Below are positions 1 to 14,157 of a stretch of DNA of 64,000 bases, one piece after another (positions within the stretch are counted from its first letter, which is position 1; every line of letters starts with the position of its first letter). A program made the translations under genes and the position numbers. Below the pieces are notes generated by a model that saw only the letters and a list, made by a program, of their open reading frames with translations, made no database searches and was not told the origin of the DNA. Source of the stretch: Xylogone sp. PMI_703 (lineage: Eukaryota > Ascomycota > Leotiomycetes); contig JAJTUQ010000004.1 in NCBI GenBank assembly GCA_021399445.1, positions 2,294,001-2,358,000 of the forward strand. The letters run 5' to 3'.

Positions 1-1060
1 GTTTGTACCGGGGGTGCTTCTGGCTGACCAGGCACAGAAACAGGAGGACCCGTCTCTACAGAAGGTGGTGGTGCTTCACCAGTAACTGTAATAGGCGTGA
101 AGGTAGTGTACAATGGAATAGATTCCGTAACGGTCGAGCCAATTGGACAGTCCGTGACGTCTGGATGGCACTTCGAAACAGTGTGCACTTTGGTAGTGTA
201 GACTACAGAAGTTGTGTGCACAATTGATGTAATAGGAGTATTGGGCTCAATGTCTGTAATAGCTGTTGAAATTGGCGTATTCGGCACAACTTGCGTAAAA
301 CCAGTTGCAATAGGAGAGCTGGGTACATCTGTTGTGATAGGTGTGTTTGGCACAACTTCCGTGATTGCACAAGTTGTGATGTACGATATTGACTCCGTCG
401 TGGTAGAGCCATACGGGCAATCCGTGACTGTTGGGTGGCAGCTCGAGATGGTATAAACCTTGGTCGTATATACGACCGAGGTAGTATGCCCTGCCGGAAG
501 GGATTGAGGAACCACTGGCTTTGTTTCTGTAACTGGGCATATGGTTGTGGAAAGTGGAATGATTTCTGTTGTGGTGGAACCATATGGGCAGTCTGTGACA
601 GTTGGGTGGCACTTGGAAACCGTGTAAACACTGGTGGCATACACGGTCTTGGTAGTATATTGCGGAACAGTGGGCGTTTCCGTAACTGGGCAGACGGTCG
701 TGGAAATTGGAACGGTCTCGGTAGTAGTAGAGCCATATGGACAATTCGTAACAGTTGGAGCACAGCTGGACACTGTGTAAACTTTTGTAGTATAAACCGT
801 CTTCGTTGTGTATTCTGGAATAGATGATGATTCCGTGACTGGGCAGACAGTTGTGGATAGAGCAATAGTTTCTGTTGTAGTAGAGCCATAAGGACAATCT
901 GTAACCGTTGGGGCACAGCTGGAAATTGTATAGACACTGGTTGTGTACACGGTCTTCGTTGTGTGTTGCTGTGTCGAGGTGACAGGGTAAGAAGTGATTA
1001 TCGTCGATCCAATGGGGCAATGCGTTACTGTTGGGTGACAGGATGTTACCGTCGATACAA
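1..1060 (-). repeat. Six tandem Cys-containing modules in the surface protein
   Basis: The coding strand shows six copies of a ~35-60 residue module: a [15 protein letters not shown] lead, then [16 protein letters not shown], then a Thr/Pro-rich spacer usually ending in CPVTE. Copies at the two ends are more diverged (CPIGST instead of CPYGST). Such modules are common near the C-terminus of fungal wall glycoproteins and the two cysteines probably pair. Further copies may lie left of the window. Confidence 0.85.
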
Positions 1061-4000
1061 CAGTGGTCCATGCAGTCTCTGTTGAGCCTCCAGGGGTTGT
1101 CGAAGTAGCAGTAACGCCACCGGATGTTGATGGTATACTGCTAACACCAGTGTGACTAGAGGTAGAGGTCGAGAAGCCACCCGAGAACGTCTGGATTCCA
1201 GAAGTTGCTGATATAGTATTGTTACTTTGACCACTTGAAGTCGACGATATACTCGTCAAGCTTCCTGAGCTAGCCGGGGTTGAAACAGAAACACCAGACG
1301 ATGTTGGTGTTCCAGAAGATACTCTGCTCGTTGTGCTGTTACTGAAACCAGTTGAGGTCGATACGGCACTAGTTGAAACGCCTGAGCTAGTTGAAGCACC
1401 AGATGAGATGGATGATACCCCGGAACTGGTGGATACAACAGAGCTTGATGAAGCACCAGAGCTGGTCGAGGTGGGCCCAGTGGCGACTTGTGAAGTGGTT
1501 GAAGTACCATTTGAAATGCCGCTTGTTGTTATTGAAATGCTAGAGGAACTTATGGATGTGGAACCAGAAACCCCGGATGATGTCGTCGAAACTCCAGAAG
1601 TAATACCACTGGTGGTACCGTTAGACGATCCAGACGAGGTTGCCGACGCACTTGTGGAGACCCCAGATAAGCTTGAAGACGCTCCAGATGAAGTGGTCGA
1701 CACCCCAGAAGAAATAGAGCTTGCGGAACTACTTGAGGTGGTGGATTGTGTACCAGAGCTCGAGGAAATCCCAGAACTGGTCAATGTGCTTGAACCTGAT
1801 ACGCTCGCACTCGTAGCTGTACTGCCAGAGGTAATTGCGGTGTTGGAACTGCTGGAACCAGTCGAAGTCGATACACTGCTTGTTGAAATTCCAGAGGACA
1901 GTGAGGTTGCGGAGCCACTTGATGTTGCGGACGCTGTATTAGCACTTGAGGAAACCCCAGAACTGGTGGTTGATGTCGCATTGCCGGAAACGCCACTTGT
2001 CGTGCTTCCGGCAATACCAGTTGTGGAAATTACGCTGCTTTGTGAGACACCAGAGCTAGTTGTCGAGCTGCCAGATGTGACAGAGGTTGTAGTACTAGAT
2101 CCACTTGATGTAGAGGCACTAGAACTGGTTGAGACACCAGAAGACGTTGAGACTCCTGATGATGTCGTTGAGCTCTCAGATCCACTTGAAGTTGAACTCT
2201 GTGAGACACCAGACGACGTTGTGGAACTTTCGGATCCACTCGAAGTTGAAGTGCTCTGTGAAACTTCGGAGCTAGTGGAAGTCGCCCCAGACGATGTTGA
2301 AGATGCACCAGAAGTAGTTGAAGTTGAAGCACTGGACGAAGTTGAAGATACATCAGATGATGTCGAAGATGCGCCGGAGGAGGTTGAAATACCAGACGAT
2401 GTTGAAGATGCACCTGATGACGTTGAGGACGCTCCGGAGCTAGTTGAGGCACCTGACGAAGTTGAGGATTCACCGGAAGATGTGGAAGCACCGGAGCTAG
2501 TCGAAACGCCAGACGAAGTAGAGGACTCCCCAGATGAGGTTGAAGATACCCCAGATGTTGTTGAGACGCCGGATGATGTTGAAGATGACCCAGATGAAGT
2601 AGAAGATGCACCAGTAGAAGTAGAAGATGTACCGGAAGATGCGGACACAACTGATGAAGTAGAGGATACCCCAGACGAGGTTGAAATTCCTGAAGAGGTT
2701 GAGGATACTCCAGAAGATGTGGAAACGCCAGACGAAGTTGAGGACACTTCGGAAGTAGCTGAGGCACCTGAGGAAGTGGAAGATGCACCGGAGGTCGAAG
2801 TGCCGGATGAAGTAGATGATTCCCCAGACGAAGTTAAAACACTAGACGAGGTGGAAGATGCGCCTGAAGAGGTTGAAGCATCAGAACTAGTGGAAACACC
2901 AGATGAGGTTGAGGTACCTGACGAGGTTGAAGATACTCCAGAAGTGACCGATCCACTTGAAGTTGAGGATGCTGAGCTTTGGGAAACACCCGAGCTAGTA
3001 GCGGTCGAAGATTCAGCAGAACTAGTACTGGTGCTACCTCCAACTGTCGTCGACGATGAATCACTGGAACTTGTTGAGCTTAAGGATGATCCAGAACTAG
3101 TAGAGGAAGCGTTATTTTCTTGACTAGAAGAAGTACTTGTCAAGCTCGATGAAACTCCACCAGCTGTTGTACTTGTCTGAATGGGGGATAGAGTTGTAAT
3201 AAGTGTACCCTGCCCACTAGTAGTGGTACTTGTTTGAATGGGTGAAAGCGTTGTAATCAAGGTACCTTGCCCACTAGTAGTAGTACTGCTTTCAGATGAC
3301 GTGCTTGTTGATGAAATACCGGATGAGGTACTGCTAACTGACCCACTGGAACTTTCGGAACTCGACGAACTGGAGGAGCTAGTGGAGCTAGTAAGTAACG
3401 TTATGCTGAAGGCCGAAGTCGATACTGTTGTACTCGAGCCACCAGATGACGAAGATGAGGCACTGGTGGCTGAAGAATTTTCAGAGCTTGTTGATACGCC
3501 ACTTGAAGTACCAGAAGTAGCTGTGGAAGAGCCTGAATTTGTCGACGATGACCCACTGCTAGAGACGCCCGAAGTGCTAGATACACCAGAACTAGTAGAA
3601 CCACCCGAGCTTGTTGAAACTCCAGAACTAGTAGAAACACCAGAGCTCGTTGAAGCACCAGTTGTGCTTGACTCAGAGCCAGCCGAAGTCGTGGAGGACA
3701 CCGATGATGTTGCACTCGTAAGACCATCTGCCGATGTAGTCGTGCTTGTGCTTGACTGGGACGAAACTGTTTGACTACTGGTACTTTGAAAGGAGCCCGT
3801 TGAACTGGTCTGTTCGGTGCTCGTTTGATAAATAGGCGGTCCTGTTGTAGTGCTAACGCCGGATGTGCTGGAACTTGTCGGATTGCTCACAGTTGTTGGA
3901 GCAGCGTGCAAGCATAGACAAGCTGAACTGACAGCAGCAGGCGAGGAATTGCACTGGTCAAGGTACGACGGAATAGGAAAGTTGAATGACGTTAGATAAA

Positions 4001-4874
4001 GATCACAGAAAGCTACTGCGTTAGACCCAGATTGGCCTTGTAGTTGAGTTAGACAGCTATCAACCTGGCATCCACTCGGAGTACCGGTTGTTGACGTCGT
4101 CGCAGTTACGGTTGCGGTAATCGTTGTTGTGGTCTCTAGGGTCGTTGTCTCTTCTGGTGCTGTTGAAACAGAGGTCGCATAAACCGGGGGAGCTGTCGTT
4201 ACGCTCCGTGAAACTGATGTTGTTGAAGAGACTGGCAGGGCAGTAGTTGTCGGTGCAAGCAAGCATCCACAAGCTGAGCTAACCGCAGCTGGCGTACCGC
4301 AGTCTGGCAGATAATCTGGAATAACAGCGCCAAATGTAGTAAGAAATGCCCGACAGAATCCGGATACTGCAGGGTTGGCGGCGACCTCATCTTCCAGTTG
4401 AAGGAGACAACTATCTGGGGCACACGTAGGATTCGACGCCGCTGTAGAAGTTGTAGTTGTGGTGACTGAGCCAGGTGCATATGCCAGTTTCTTCACTATT
4501 GCGGTGGAGAGAGTCGGTGTCGGAGCTGCGGCCACTGGTAATCCCAAGCTGCTGACCAAACAAGAACAGGCAGAGCTGACCAGTTGAACGTCATTGTTGC
4601 AATCTGGGAAGATGCTGGGAATAGCACCTGGCCCAGTCGTAGTGCTAGCGATTAAATCTGGGCAAAATGTGACCGCTTGGTACACATATCGCTCATCGAT
4701 CACATTATTGTAGCAACTGTCTTGGCTCTGGTCGTGACAAATATCAGAAGTTGCAAGCCGAGCGTTGATAGGTAGGGCCGAACTTACACATTCTAACGCA
4801 GCTGTAGTCGATGCTCCAACAAGGAAAAGGGCAATTGCCCCAAGGGAGATGGACGATACCATCATAGTCACCAT
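1..4874 (-). CDS. Giant Ser/Thr-rich secreted cell-surface (adhesin-like) protein, 3' end outside window
   Basis: One uninterrupted frame runs from the ATG at 4874 to the left edge (about 1,624 codons, C-terminus missing). The first ~27 residues form a signal peptide ([17 protein letters not shown] then ...TTAALEC). Next come three Cys-rich modules (about 4800-4540, 4440-4260 and 4070-3900), each ending in the pattern VSSACxCL, with the second and third starting CxxDSCLxQL. A long low-complexity region of Ser, Thr, Gly and Val follows (about 3890-1080), built on SSGVSTSSG- and SSTSSG-like units. The last part holds six modules of the type [17 protein letters not shown]. This is typical of ascomycete wall glycoproteins or adhesins, heavily O-glycosylated and often GPI-anchored; any anchor lies beyond the window. 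The ligand is unknown. No intron is needed. An assembly collapse of repeats is possible. Confidence 0.85.
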   Translation of the reverse strand, partial: MVTMMVSSISLGAIALFLVGASTTAALECVSSALPINARLATSDICHDQSQDSCYNNVIDERYVYQAVTFCPDLIASTTTGPGAIPSIFPDCNNDVQLVSSACSCLVSSLGLPVAAAPTPTLSTAIVKKLAYAPGSVTTTTTSTAASNPTCAPDSCLLQLEDEVAANPAVSGFCRAFLTTFGAVIPDYLPDCGTPAAVSSACGCLLAPTTTALPVSSTTSVSRSVTTAPPVYATSVSTAPEETTTLETTTTITATVTATTSTTGTPSGCQVDSCLTQLQGQSGSNAVAFCDLYLTSFNFPIPSYLDQCNSSPAAVSSACLCLHAAPTTVSNPTSSSTSGVSTTTGPPIYQTSTEQTSSTGSFQSTSSQTVSSQSSTSTTTSADGLTSATSSVSSTTSAGSESSTTGASTSSGVSTSSGVSTSSGGSTSSGVSSTSGVSSSGSSSTNSGSSTATSGTSSGVSTSSENSSATSASSSSSGGSSTTVSTSAFSITLLTSSTSSSSSSSSESSSGSVSSTSSGISSTSTSSESSTTTSGQGTLITTLSPIQTSTTTSGQGTLITTLSPIQTSTTAGGVSSSLTSTSSSQENNASSTSSGSSLSSTSSSDSSSTTVGGSTSTSSAESSTATSSGVSQSSASSTSSGSVTSGVSSTSSGTSTSSGVSTSSDASTSSGASSTSSSVLTSSGESSTSSGTSTSGASSTSSGASATSEVSSTSSGVSTSSGVSSTSSGISTSSGVSSTSSVVSASSGTSSTSTGASSTSSGSSSTSSGVSTTSGVSSTSSGESSTSSGVSTSSGASTSSGESSTSSGASTSSGASSTSSGASSTSSGISTSSGASSTSSDVSSTSSSASTSTTSGASSTSSGATSTSSEVSQSTSTSSGSESSTTSSGVSQSSTSSGSESSTTSSGVSTSSGVSTSSSASTSSGSSTTTSVTSGSSTTSSGVSQSSVISTTGIAGSTTSGVSGNATSTTSSGVSSSANTASATSSGSATSLSSGISTSSVSTSTGSSSSNTAITSGSTATSASVSGSSTLTSSGISSSSGTQSTTSSSSASSISSGVSTTSSGASSSLSGVSTSASATSSGSSNGTTSGITSGVSTTSSGVSGSTSISSSSISITTSGISNGTSTTSQVATGPTSTSSGASSSSVVSTSSGVSSISSGASTSSGVSTSAVSTSTGFSNSTTSRVSSGTPTSSGVSVSTPASSGSLTSISSTSSGQSNNTISATSGIQTFSGGFSTSTSSHTGVSSIPSTSGGVTATSTTPGGSTETAWTTVVSTVTSCHPTVTHCPIGSTIITSYPVTSTQQHTTKTVYTTSVYTISSCAPTVTDCPYGSTTTETIALSTTVCPVTESSSIPEYTTKTVYTTKVYTVSSCAPTVTNCPYGSTTTETVPISTTVCPVTETPTVPQYTTKTVYATSVYTVSKCHPTVTDCPYGSTTTEIIPLSTTICPVTETKPVVPQSLPAGHTTSVVYTTKVYTISSCHPTVTDCPYGSTTTESISYITTCAITEVVPNTPITTDVPSSPIATGFTQVVPNTPISTAITDIEPNTPITSIVHTTSVVYTTKVHTVSKCHPDVTDCPIGSTVTESIPLYTTFTPITVTGEAPPPSVETGPPVSVPGQPEAPPVQ
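1190..3780 (-). repeat. Low-complexity [13 protein letters not shown] repeat array
   Basis: The coding strand is an imperfect array of 12-24-base units encoding Ser, Thr, Gly, Val and Ala (for example [12 protein letters not shown]). Codon choice varies between units, so the array is old rather than a fresh expansion. The opposite strand reads as an acidic Val/Glu/Asp frame for almost 600 codons purely because of this composition. Confidence 0.85.
3180..3294 (-). repeat. 57-base tandem duplication inside the Ser/Thr region
   Basis: Two adjacent copies of a 57-base unit (19 residues, core [16 protein letters not shown]) differ at few bases. The unit length is a multiple of three, so the reading frame is kept. 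It looks like a recent in-frame duplication. Confidence 0.8.
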
Positions 4875-7317
4875 GCAAGGGAACGAGTGTAGTAAGTTGG
4901 AAAAACAAAAGAGTGTGGTTCCTTACTGAGTGTACAGTACACTCAGAAATTGATAAAGGAATGACAATGCTAAAGAGAAAGAAAGGAAGCAGGAAAGAAC
5001 GTGGGCTTGAAGGAGAGAAGAAACAGAGGCTGAGAAGGCCATCAGTCCTCTCTATAAGAATGATAATGGCAAGCACACCATCTCCTAGAGAGGTAAAAAA
5101 CCTTGGTACTGTACACATCACCTCTGCTGCACCCCCTGATGATCTGCCATAACCTAAGACCTTTTGCGTCCTGTACATCCTAGCTCGCGGTCCCAGGAGG
5201 TTGGTATAGGGCGCTCATACAGAAATAGTCCCAGAACGTCCACCCGGGGTTAGCCACCCTTGTAGATAAGACATATGTGAACAGCCTAGTTATAATGTAT
5301 TCACTGATCATCAACCTAAGAAATTAACAAGGTAGCTGACTAGCCGCATTCCATACTCTCACGCCGTCTCTATCTTCATGGTCTACCCAGCACTTCTGCG
5401 GCTTCTGCATATGTCATGAGTTTGAATCTGTGGCATACTGGGCAATCCCTGCAAGATTTTCATCGTCAGCATGATGCGAGTAAGCTTATCATTCATAGTT
5501 CTGGCTGCTTGTCAAAGGAACGTGGGTTCGTATTGTTGAGATTTACTCCTTTCCCCCGCGTTTAACGTCTCAACCGACGCATTCTAAGTGCAAGTGACTA
5601 AGCGCCGCCTGACGGTGACCCACAGTATCAGGACTCTTCAATCATCAGGAAGTCGTTCAGAGAAGATGCGAATAGTTTCGAGAGTAAGCTATGCACGGCC
5701 CCCGAGAAGCCAGCTGCTCAAGCAAGCGAAATAAGAAAGTCTCAAATGGCGACTGCTGAGTAGCTCGGTTTCATGCAGGAACAGATATGTCATTCTCATC
5801 GATGCATGAGAGTGACTAAATAACCGGTACCTTACAGTAAACATATGCAAGACGGTTACAAGCTATGGGACCTTTCAGTATGTATCGAGCTTCACAAGGC
5901 TCGGGACCTAAATTTTGCTTCTTCAATTTCATCTACCAGGGAAAGAGGACCCGAAAACTCAGACATGCTTCAAATTACATCCGCATAAATAATCATGTAC
6001 ACTATCTCGCTGGCAGGTCGCTATTCAGCTGAGACAGCAGGCCGTTGGATCCTTTCTACTTAAATCCATTGGTACCCAGCACTACAGTTTTGTTCATCTC
6101 TACGACCCAGCTTTCCTTCACTAACGTTAGAATATCGACTAAAAATTCATTATCTATGTAGCTACTATTCCAGGCCTGCATAATTGCAATGAAAGATCGG
6201 GTTGGCAATATTTGTTACAACACTTCACAATCGATCCTTTCGTTTTCTGAACTAGCAAGGCACCGCACGCACAGAACTCTAGAGCACAGGAACCAATTTG
6301 ACTAATGTGGTCCAAACGCCTGCATGGCTCTCATCGGGAGAGACAGACTCTGCACCTCATCCACTTGGACTCGCAGTGAGTCATATCCAGAGCATAATTA
6401 AGCTTCCAGTAGCGCTATGTCTCAATAGTAAGTTCTTGGCTTATATTATCTTGATACCACTGTTATATTTCATCGGGACAAGTGAGCCCAGAAGCTACCC
6501 ACTACTTAATGCCCTACTAAAGCCCTCCCTTTCCTGTCTCCATTCAATCTCACCCCTGAGAGAGCAGGAGGTAACTCAGTAAATATCTCATTAGTTAATA
6601 ACATTGCACACGTATCTATGACAACAATGACTTCAGATTCAGCCTGATTATCGTAAACTGTATGTTCATGATTTGGATTTTAGTTTTAGTAAGCCAAGTA
6701 CAATTTACTAAACTGATTTTACATATCAGGAATGACCACTGTAGATACACCTCTTCAAGCCCTCGTGCATTCTCTTCGCTGTTGGCTTATTACTAGATTT
6801 GCCATTTTCAGAGCTCATAGACGTATGTAACCAATTTTGTTCATAAGAGACATGCTATAAAACAAATTTCATACGAAAGAATCTCCGAGGCTGTCCGCCG
6901 TAGTTTATGTTACTCGTTATTCATTTTAAACTAGAAAGGTGGAAGAAAATGTTTGAGCTGAACTGGTAATGTAGGAGAGATAGTGTGAGCGTAACAGTAG
7001 CCTGTAAAGCTGTGAGGAGCAGTGAGGAGAGCGAGATACAGCTTAGCCAACTAGTCAAAGAATAGAATTATTACAGAAATCTTGGAGTATACAGATTAGA
7101 AACCGAGTAGACATTGAAAACTCCAGATTGTTATCACAGCTAGAGTAGGTACGTTTACTCAGTACTGCAGATTAGCCGACTAACTCAATAAAATGAAGTT
7201 ATTATTTCCATAGTACATTTAACTAGTTAATTCTCTCATATTAATATTCTTGTATCAGTGCATACATGGATATCAATGAGCAGTATTGCTGCCATAAAAC
7301 TAATAAGTGCTATTTTG
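4875..7317. other. Gene-free AT-rich spacer
   Basis: Between the divergent surface-protein start and the 3' end of the tautomerase-like gene I see only short frames without family resemblance. The first ~150 bases left of 5000 are probably promoter or 5' UTR of the surface-protein gene. Nothing else can be supported. Confidence 0.5.
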
Positions 7318-7973
7318 TTACTGAGCGTTTCTCAAAGTACACTCTACATCCTTTACGATACTCTGAAAATCTTGATTACCCGCCTCTGCTAGTGCCTTCC
7401 AACTGGCTAAATTAGACTTCATCCACTGCTCATCCTCTCCGGGCTAGCCATTATCATTATCAGCTACATTCCAATTGTTTGAAATAAGTTTGTAGACCTG
7501 ATAAATAACTTACATGGGGTAACAGTCCACCTCCTTCATAGGAAGCCTCTATACTTCTAAAAACAAATACTCCATTCAACATAGACACGTCATTTGTCAT
7601 CGGGTCATTCGGTACTTCGCCTCCGAAGAGAACTTCATTCCACACATCCACAAGTCTCAAGCAGAGTTTATCGAAATCATCAGTCGTTCGAGAGCCGCCA
7701 GATCGAACTATGGCATAGATACGATTTACTTTAACCTGTTTAGGTACAGTTAGGCTCATTGGTCGCTGAGTGGTGTGAATCAAGTAAATGCGCCATACTA
7801 ACCTCTTTTCCACCTGAATAATTCTCATCAGTGGAACCTTTTGAGAACTTGACAGCAACAAAGAATGAAGGCACCAAATAAAGTTCACAATGGAGTTTGG
7901 TGATTTTGTTGGCTAATACCTGCCTTTGAACTTTTGTCAAAGGACAGCCATATTCAACTTCATATAAAAGCAT
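7318..7973 (-). CDS. Tautomerase-superfamily protein (fungal cis-CaaD/Tautomerase_3-like) lacking N-terminal Pro
   Basis: Three exons join in frame: 7973-7803, 7735-7514 and 7443-7318, giving 172 residues. The introns are GTTAGT...CAG and GTAAGT...TAG. The N-terminus (MLLYEVEYGCPLTK), the KITKLH helix, the PSFFVAVKF strand and the C-terminal PGEDEQWMKSNLASWK segment followed by AGNQDF fit the fungal Tautomerase_3 family, whose members act as small trimeric tautomerases or dehalogenases. Family members start Met-Pro, and the exposed Pro-1 is the catalytic base or acid. Here codon 2 is CTT (Leu). The enzyme may be inactive, may have another role, or codon 2 may have mutated. The reading frame is otherwise intact, which argues against an old pseudogene. 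Confidence 0.75.
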
Positions 7974-8490
7974 TCTAAACTAAATTAAGAAATGCGAAGA
8001 TATTCGAAAAGTAAGAGCCGGAATCAGGCTTTACTTAACATGAAAGCTGAAATATAGCATCAGCTTTCAAGTAGTAAATCAGTTGCAACAGGCTGTATGA
8101 AAAGACGTGTCGGCTTGGTATATTTACTATTTACAAAGTCCTACCATTCGTTTATAGCATAACAGTCTCCGATTCTGACAAATATGTGGAAGGGACATAT
8201 CCTTTCCATGTAATACAGCGTTTAATAACTATAAAGCTTGCTCTACTAACTTAGTCCTTAACAGGATAGAGCATAAACGGCAAATAGTTTAGTCTGTTAT
8301 GCTTGCCGATTACAAATTTTACGGAGGTTGGTTAAATGGCCAATGTGCGGCTTAACGGGACATCCGCGCCACAAAGACCAATGATCGATTGTTAAAATTT
8401 ATCAGTTTACCAAATTTCTACATATTTAGCCATTTACCATTAATTCGGCAGTTTGTCATGATGTTCAAGATATATAATAATTTATTCAAT

Positions 8491-8702
8491 TATAATTAGT
8501 CCAAAACGAGCGGCAGTTGACGGTTAAAGGCAGTCCAGGCCCTACAAGGCTTCGCTTACATGGCCTTGAGCGTACAGGTTCATATCGTATAAACTCGTAC
8601 AGTAGGCCTCGTACAGTATACGCTATACCGGGCTGTGCCGTATCGCCAACGCCCTGTAGGCGAGGCCTTGTAGGGCCTAAAGCATACAATCTGACTATTA
8701 TA
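8491..8702. mobile_element. Candidate foldback/MITE-like element
   Basis: An inner inverted repeat pairs 8537-8555 (AGGCCCTACAAGGCTTCGC) with 8660-8678 at 18 of 19 positions. Short outer arms, TATAATTAGTC at 8491-8501 and GACTATTATA at 8693-8702, are also inverted and begin with TA, as in Tc1/mariner-type MITEs. The GC-rich 8513-8680 insert stands out from the AT-rich flank. It has no coding capacity. It could instead be a chance hairpin. Confidence 0.45.
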
Positions 8703-9109
8703 AGGTAGCTCAATATATGAGAAATAGTTGAATATGTAAAATTTTTATACTTCTGTAATATTTAATGATTAATTGATCGACGTTGTGGCGTGGACGTCAC
8801 ACTGGTTAGGCGTAAGTTGAAATCTAGCGCAACCCTTCAACTTCATTCTTTGATGTAGATTGGCCACACCACAATACGCTAAGGAGATATGCTATGTGTT
8901 ATATCAACCTAGCCCTGATTCAGGAGGAGCATAGTCCAAATGTGGAATGAATCATATACTAGCTGAAGCAAACACCAGTAGAGCATCATAATGAGGCTGG
9001 ACCATTTTTGTAGTAAGCATGCATGTGGTTAGAATCTGTGATTCTGATGAATAAAAGATATCAAGGATATCGATGAGGGGAAGAAGTAGTTTTCGTACTT
9101 TTCATCTCT

Positions 9110-9116
9110 TATAAAT
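9110..9116 (+). promoter_or_regulatory. Possible TATA box of the PDC-family gene
   Basis: TATAAAT lies about 155 bases before the ATG at 9269, a usual distance for a fungal core promoter. No experimental support; AT-rich context makes chance matches common. Confidence 0.3.
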
Positions 9117-9268
9117 GCCCCATCTTGTTCTATGCAGTTCATTACTATATTTCAGGTGTCGCATATCGGAACCAGCGAAAAGCTGTAGGTAGTTCATGGA
9201 TTAAATGTCAAGCATCACAGTATGAAGTAGTAAAGTTAACAAAGTCTATACAGAGTTTGAGAGCAACG

Positions 9269-11741
<2,473 letters not shown>

Positions 11742-12468
11742 GCTTGTGTGAACTACGATCCATTAGTTTATTGGAGTACCTTAACTCTTGTCTTTCAGAA
11801 GCAATCAATAAAGTTTTATGATATAATTAATATACTATCTACTTGGAGATTTCTTGTTAATTCGATTTTTAAAACATCAAGAATAACCTCTACATATTGA
11901 AAAAAGCAATGCAACAGATATTTGATACTTTCATAATGCCTGGTTTTGGCTGTGAACGAATCTTGAATGACTGATGGAACGATTTGATACAGTGTTGGTA
12001 AAACTAAATGGTCATGCTTGAGACTGCAAAGCCTGATTATCTAGGCTACGCGTTAATTACACAACCCTCAGAATAATACCGCTTTTTAAGGGTTGCTACA
12101 CCTCTCTCAAAACTTTGGTAGATTGGCTAGGACTAAAACTGATGCTGCACTTTAGAGAAGCGAGTTTCAAGGCCAATGACCTATGCCTCCCACGTTAGCT
12201 GTGTAATTATAGGTTCTGACTTAACATATGCATGGGAGAAATGGTATTCTACAGCACTAAGTAGCTTAATAGTTATTCAATAGTATACGCGTTGTTTGAA
12301 AAACTAAATACGAAAAGACGCACAGCTCATTTAGATGAGGCTGGGAGATAATCATCAGACCAAGTCTAGGAGGTACAACAAGTACGAAAACGTATAAAAT
12401 ACATTATCTTTGATTCTAATTTTTATGGATATCTTCTAACACTTGTAATTCTCTTTCCCAGCACCAGA
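11742..12468. other. Spacer between convergent PDC-family and 7-TM genes
   Basis: AT-rich DNA holding the 3' UTRs of the two convergent genes. I see no further coding sequence or clear repeat. Confidence 0.5.
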
Positions 12469-14157
12469 TTATGTAGCAGCTCGGTTTTCGAAGCGGAGTT
12501 CCATTGTCTTTGTCTGTATGATTGCTCTCTCGCTATCATTATCCCTGTCCCTATCATCTCCCTCGTCTGGATCTCTCCACGTTGAGTTTTTGTTTGCAGA
12601 CCTGGTGCCCTCTACTAGTGTTTCCATACGGTAGTCAGTATCGCCGTCGAAACCGTGATACTGATGTCGTTTACCGTTGAGCCGAGAACTAATGCTGCTC
12701 CCGAGCCCGTCTCCACGTCGGTTTGAGTGAGGTCCTACTGAGGCGGAATTATTCTCACTACGCTTGTTTGCACTGCTCAGCAAGGTTGGCGCGATCGTAA
12801 AAACAAAGTGTCGTAGTGTTGGTAAGCTAGCACATATAACGAGGAGATTTGACTCGATACAGCTACTCAAAAAATCAGTAGGCTTCCAACGAATGTTGCC
12901 AGGCAAACACAATATAGAAGGCAAGGGGCAAAACATTGGACTTGAATCCACTACAGAGTTGTCTAGAACTTACATCCACATAACAATAGGACCACCGGCC
13001 CACGACTGATCAGCAGTCCCTAAAGACGTGACGAGCAAGTACAGGCGGATAATGGAAGTAACCACAGTTCTGCGAAGTATATAATTATGTCAGCATTCAA
13101 ATATGAAATACAGATAGATGAGTATCAAAAGGAGCACTGTGCTGTTAATAAAATAATATCAACCTACGCAGAACCGATTGTGAAAAGGAAGAGAAGTCCA
13201 GCTTTCTTTGCTCGAGACATCTGAAGTCTGACGACCATAGGTATTGGTATGCATATGATAAGTACATCTGAAATGATTCCAAAAGCTGCCGTTGCCTGGT
13301 ATAAGGCTGGACGGTCAATGCATGATCCCCCTACCATAGTAACATCCCAGGCCTTTCTGATTGGGTTGCAGCCAAAGATGATGCTGAAAAGGACACCGAT
13401 ATTAGAGCCAACGGTTATGAATATAGCGAAATAGACAGCACCAAGAAACCACTTTTGTTGATTTTGTAGCTGTAAATAGAAGAGTAGGAGAACCAGCTTC
13501 GTAAGAACAGTAGGGATCACGTAAAGAACGGGTTCTAAGTAGAATCCGAACTGTTTGCCTTCAGTTAGAATCGTAGCACGGAGAGAAAATTGAAACTTAC
13601 CTTGAGAAACTTGACAAACTTGGTGAGGGGTATCTCCCAAGCGTGCACTCCAAAGTATCCTTCTACGAACCCCCCTAAAGTTGATTTCGTTATTCAATGA
13701 TCCTGACCACAGTGAAAGGATAATTCGCTTACGGAGAATGAGGCCTTGGATGGCAACTGAGGACATCTGTTCAAGGAAGATATTTCGTTAGAGAAGGGAA
13801 AAATGGAAGCTGATCCGTTTAGTGGATGAATAGTAGGATACAAGCAGCCATTTCGAGGTACAAGGAGGGGGACTTTACCCACGCAACAACAAGAAGACCT
13901 AGTTGATGTGAGCAACAGGTGAGACTAGAAGGTGGACACGGAATTTTGGTTCAAGACGCACAATCATCAAACGCAAAGTTTCGACGGATGAAATGCTTGA
14001 CATAGATCCGCTGGGCCATGAATAGAAAGGCGAGGACCATTCCAACCCCCGAGACGCAATATGCTGCCGTGACAGACTGTCTCTGGGGATGGTCGAAGTC
14101 GACATGGTAGCCCTTGGGTGGCGGCAGAGCTACAACAACCCCGTTGACAACTGACAT
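12469..14157 (-). CDS. Fungal rhodopsin-fold integral membrane protein (Pth11-like family)
   Basis: Seven exons fit: 14157-13962, 13898-13879, 13766-13733, 13674-13601, 13550-13168, 13069-12974 and 12862-12469, giving 398 residues. The acceptor before 13550 is the least certain splice. The product has about seven hydrophobic segments, beginning with VTAAYCVSGVGMVLAFLFMA and later VLYVIPTVLTKLVLLLFYL, ISDVLIICIPIPMVV and IICESNLLVICASLPTLRHF-type sequence close to the last helix. The order NFAFDDCLLVVAW and the CNPIRKAW loop are family hallmarks. The hydrophilic tail (about 100 residues, rich in Asp, Glu, Arg and Ser) is cytosolic by analogy. Relatives include the Pth11 receptor of rice blast, but most are of unknown function. 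No CFEM domain is present. Confidence 0.82.

Larger units (their letters stand above)
7974..9268. other. Spacer between divergent tautomerase-like and PDC genes
   Basis: AT-rich DNA without convincing coding sequence, apart from the inverted-repeat element at 8491-8702. It should contain the promoters of both divergent flanking genes. Confidence 0.5.

Noticed and set aside
247..1071. Other minus-strand frames over the Cys modules
   Set aside because: They are shifted readings of the same repeats with scattered His/Asn; the correct frame matches the signal-peptide start at 4874.
1333..3123. A 596-codon plus-strand frame rich in Val, Glu, Asp and Pro
   Set aside because: It is the exact antisense of the Ser/Thr repeat array; the acidic bias comes from the complement of Ser/Thr/Gly codons. 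No signal, domain or start context.
13551..13559. Alternative acceptor CTGAAG at 13559 in the 7-TM gene
   Set aside because: It would shift the frame; the acceptor at 13551 keeps GFYLEPVLYVIP in frame.
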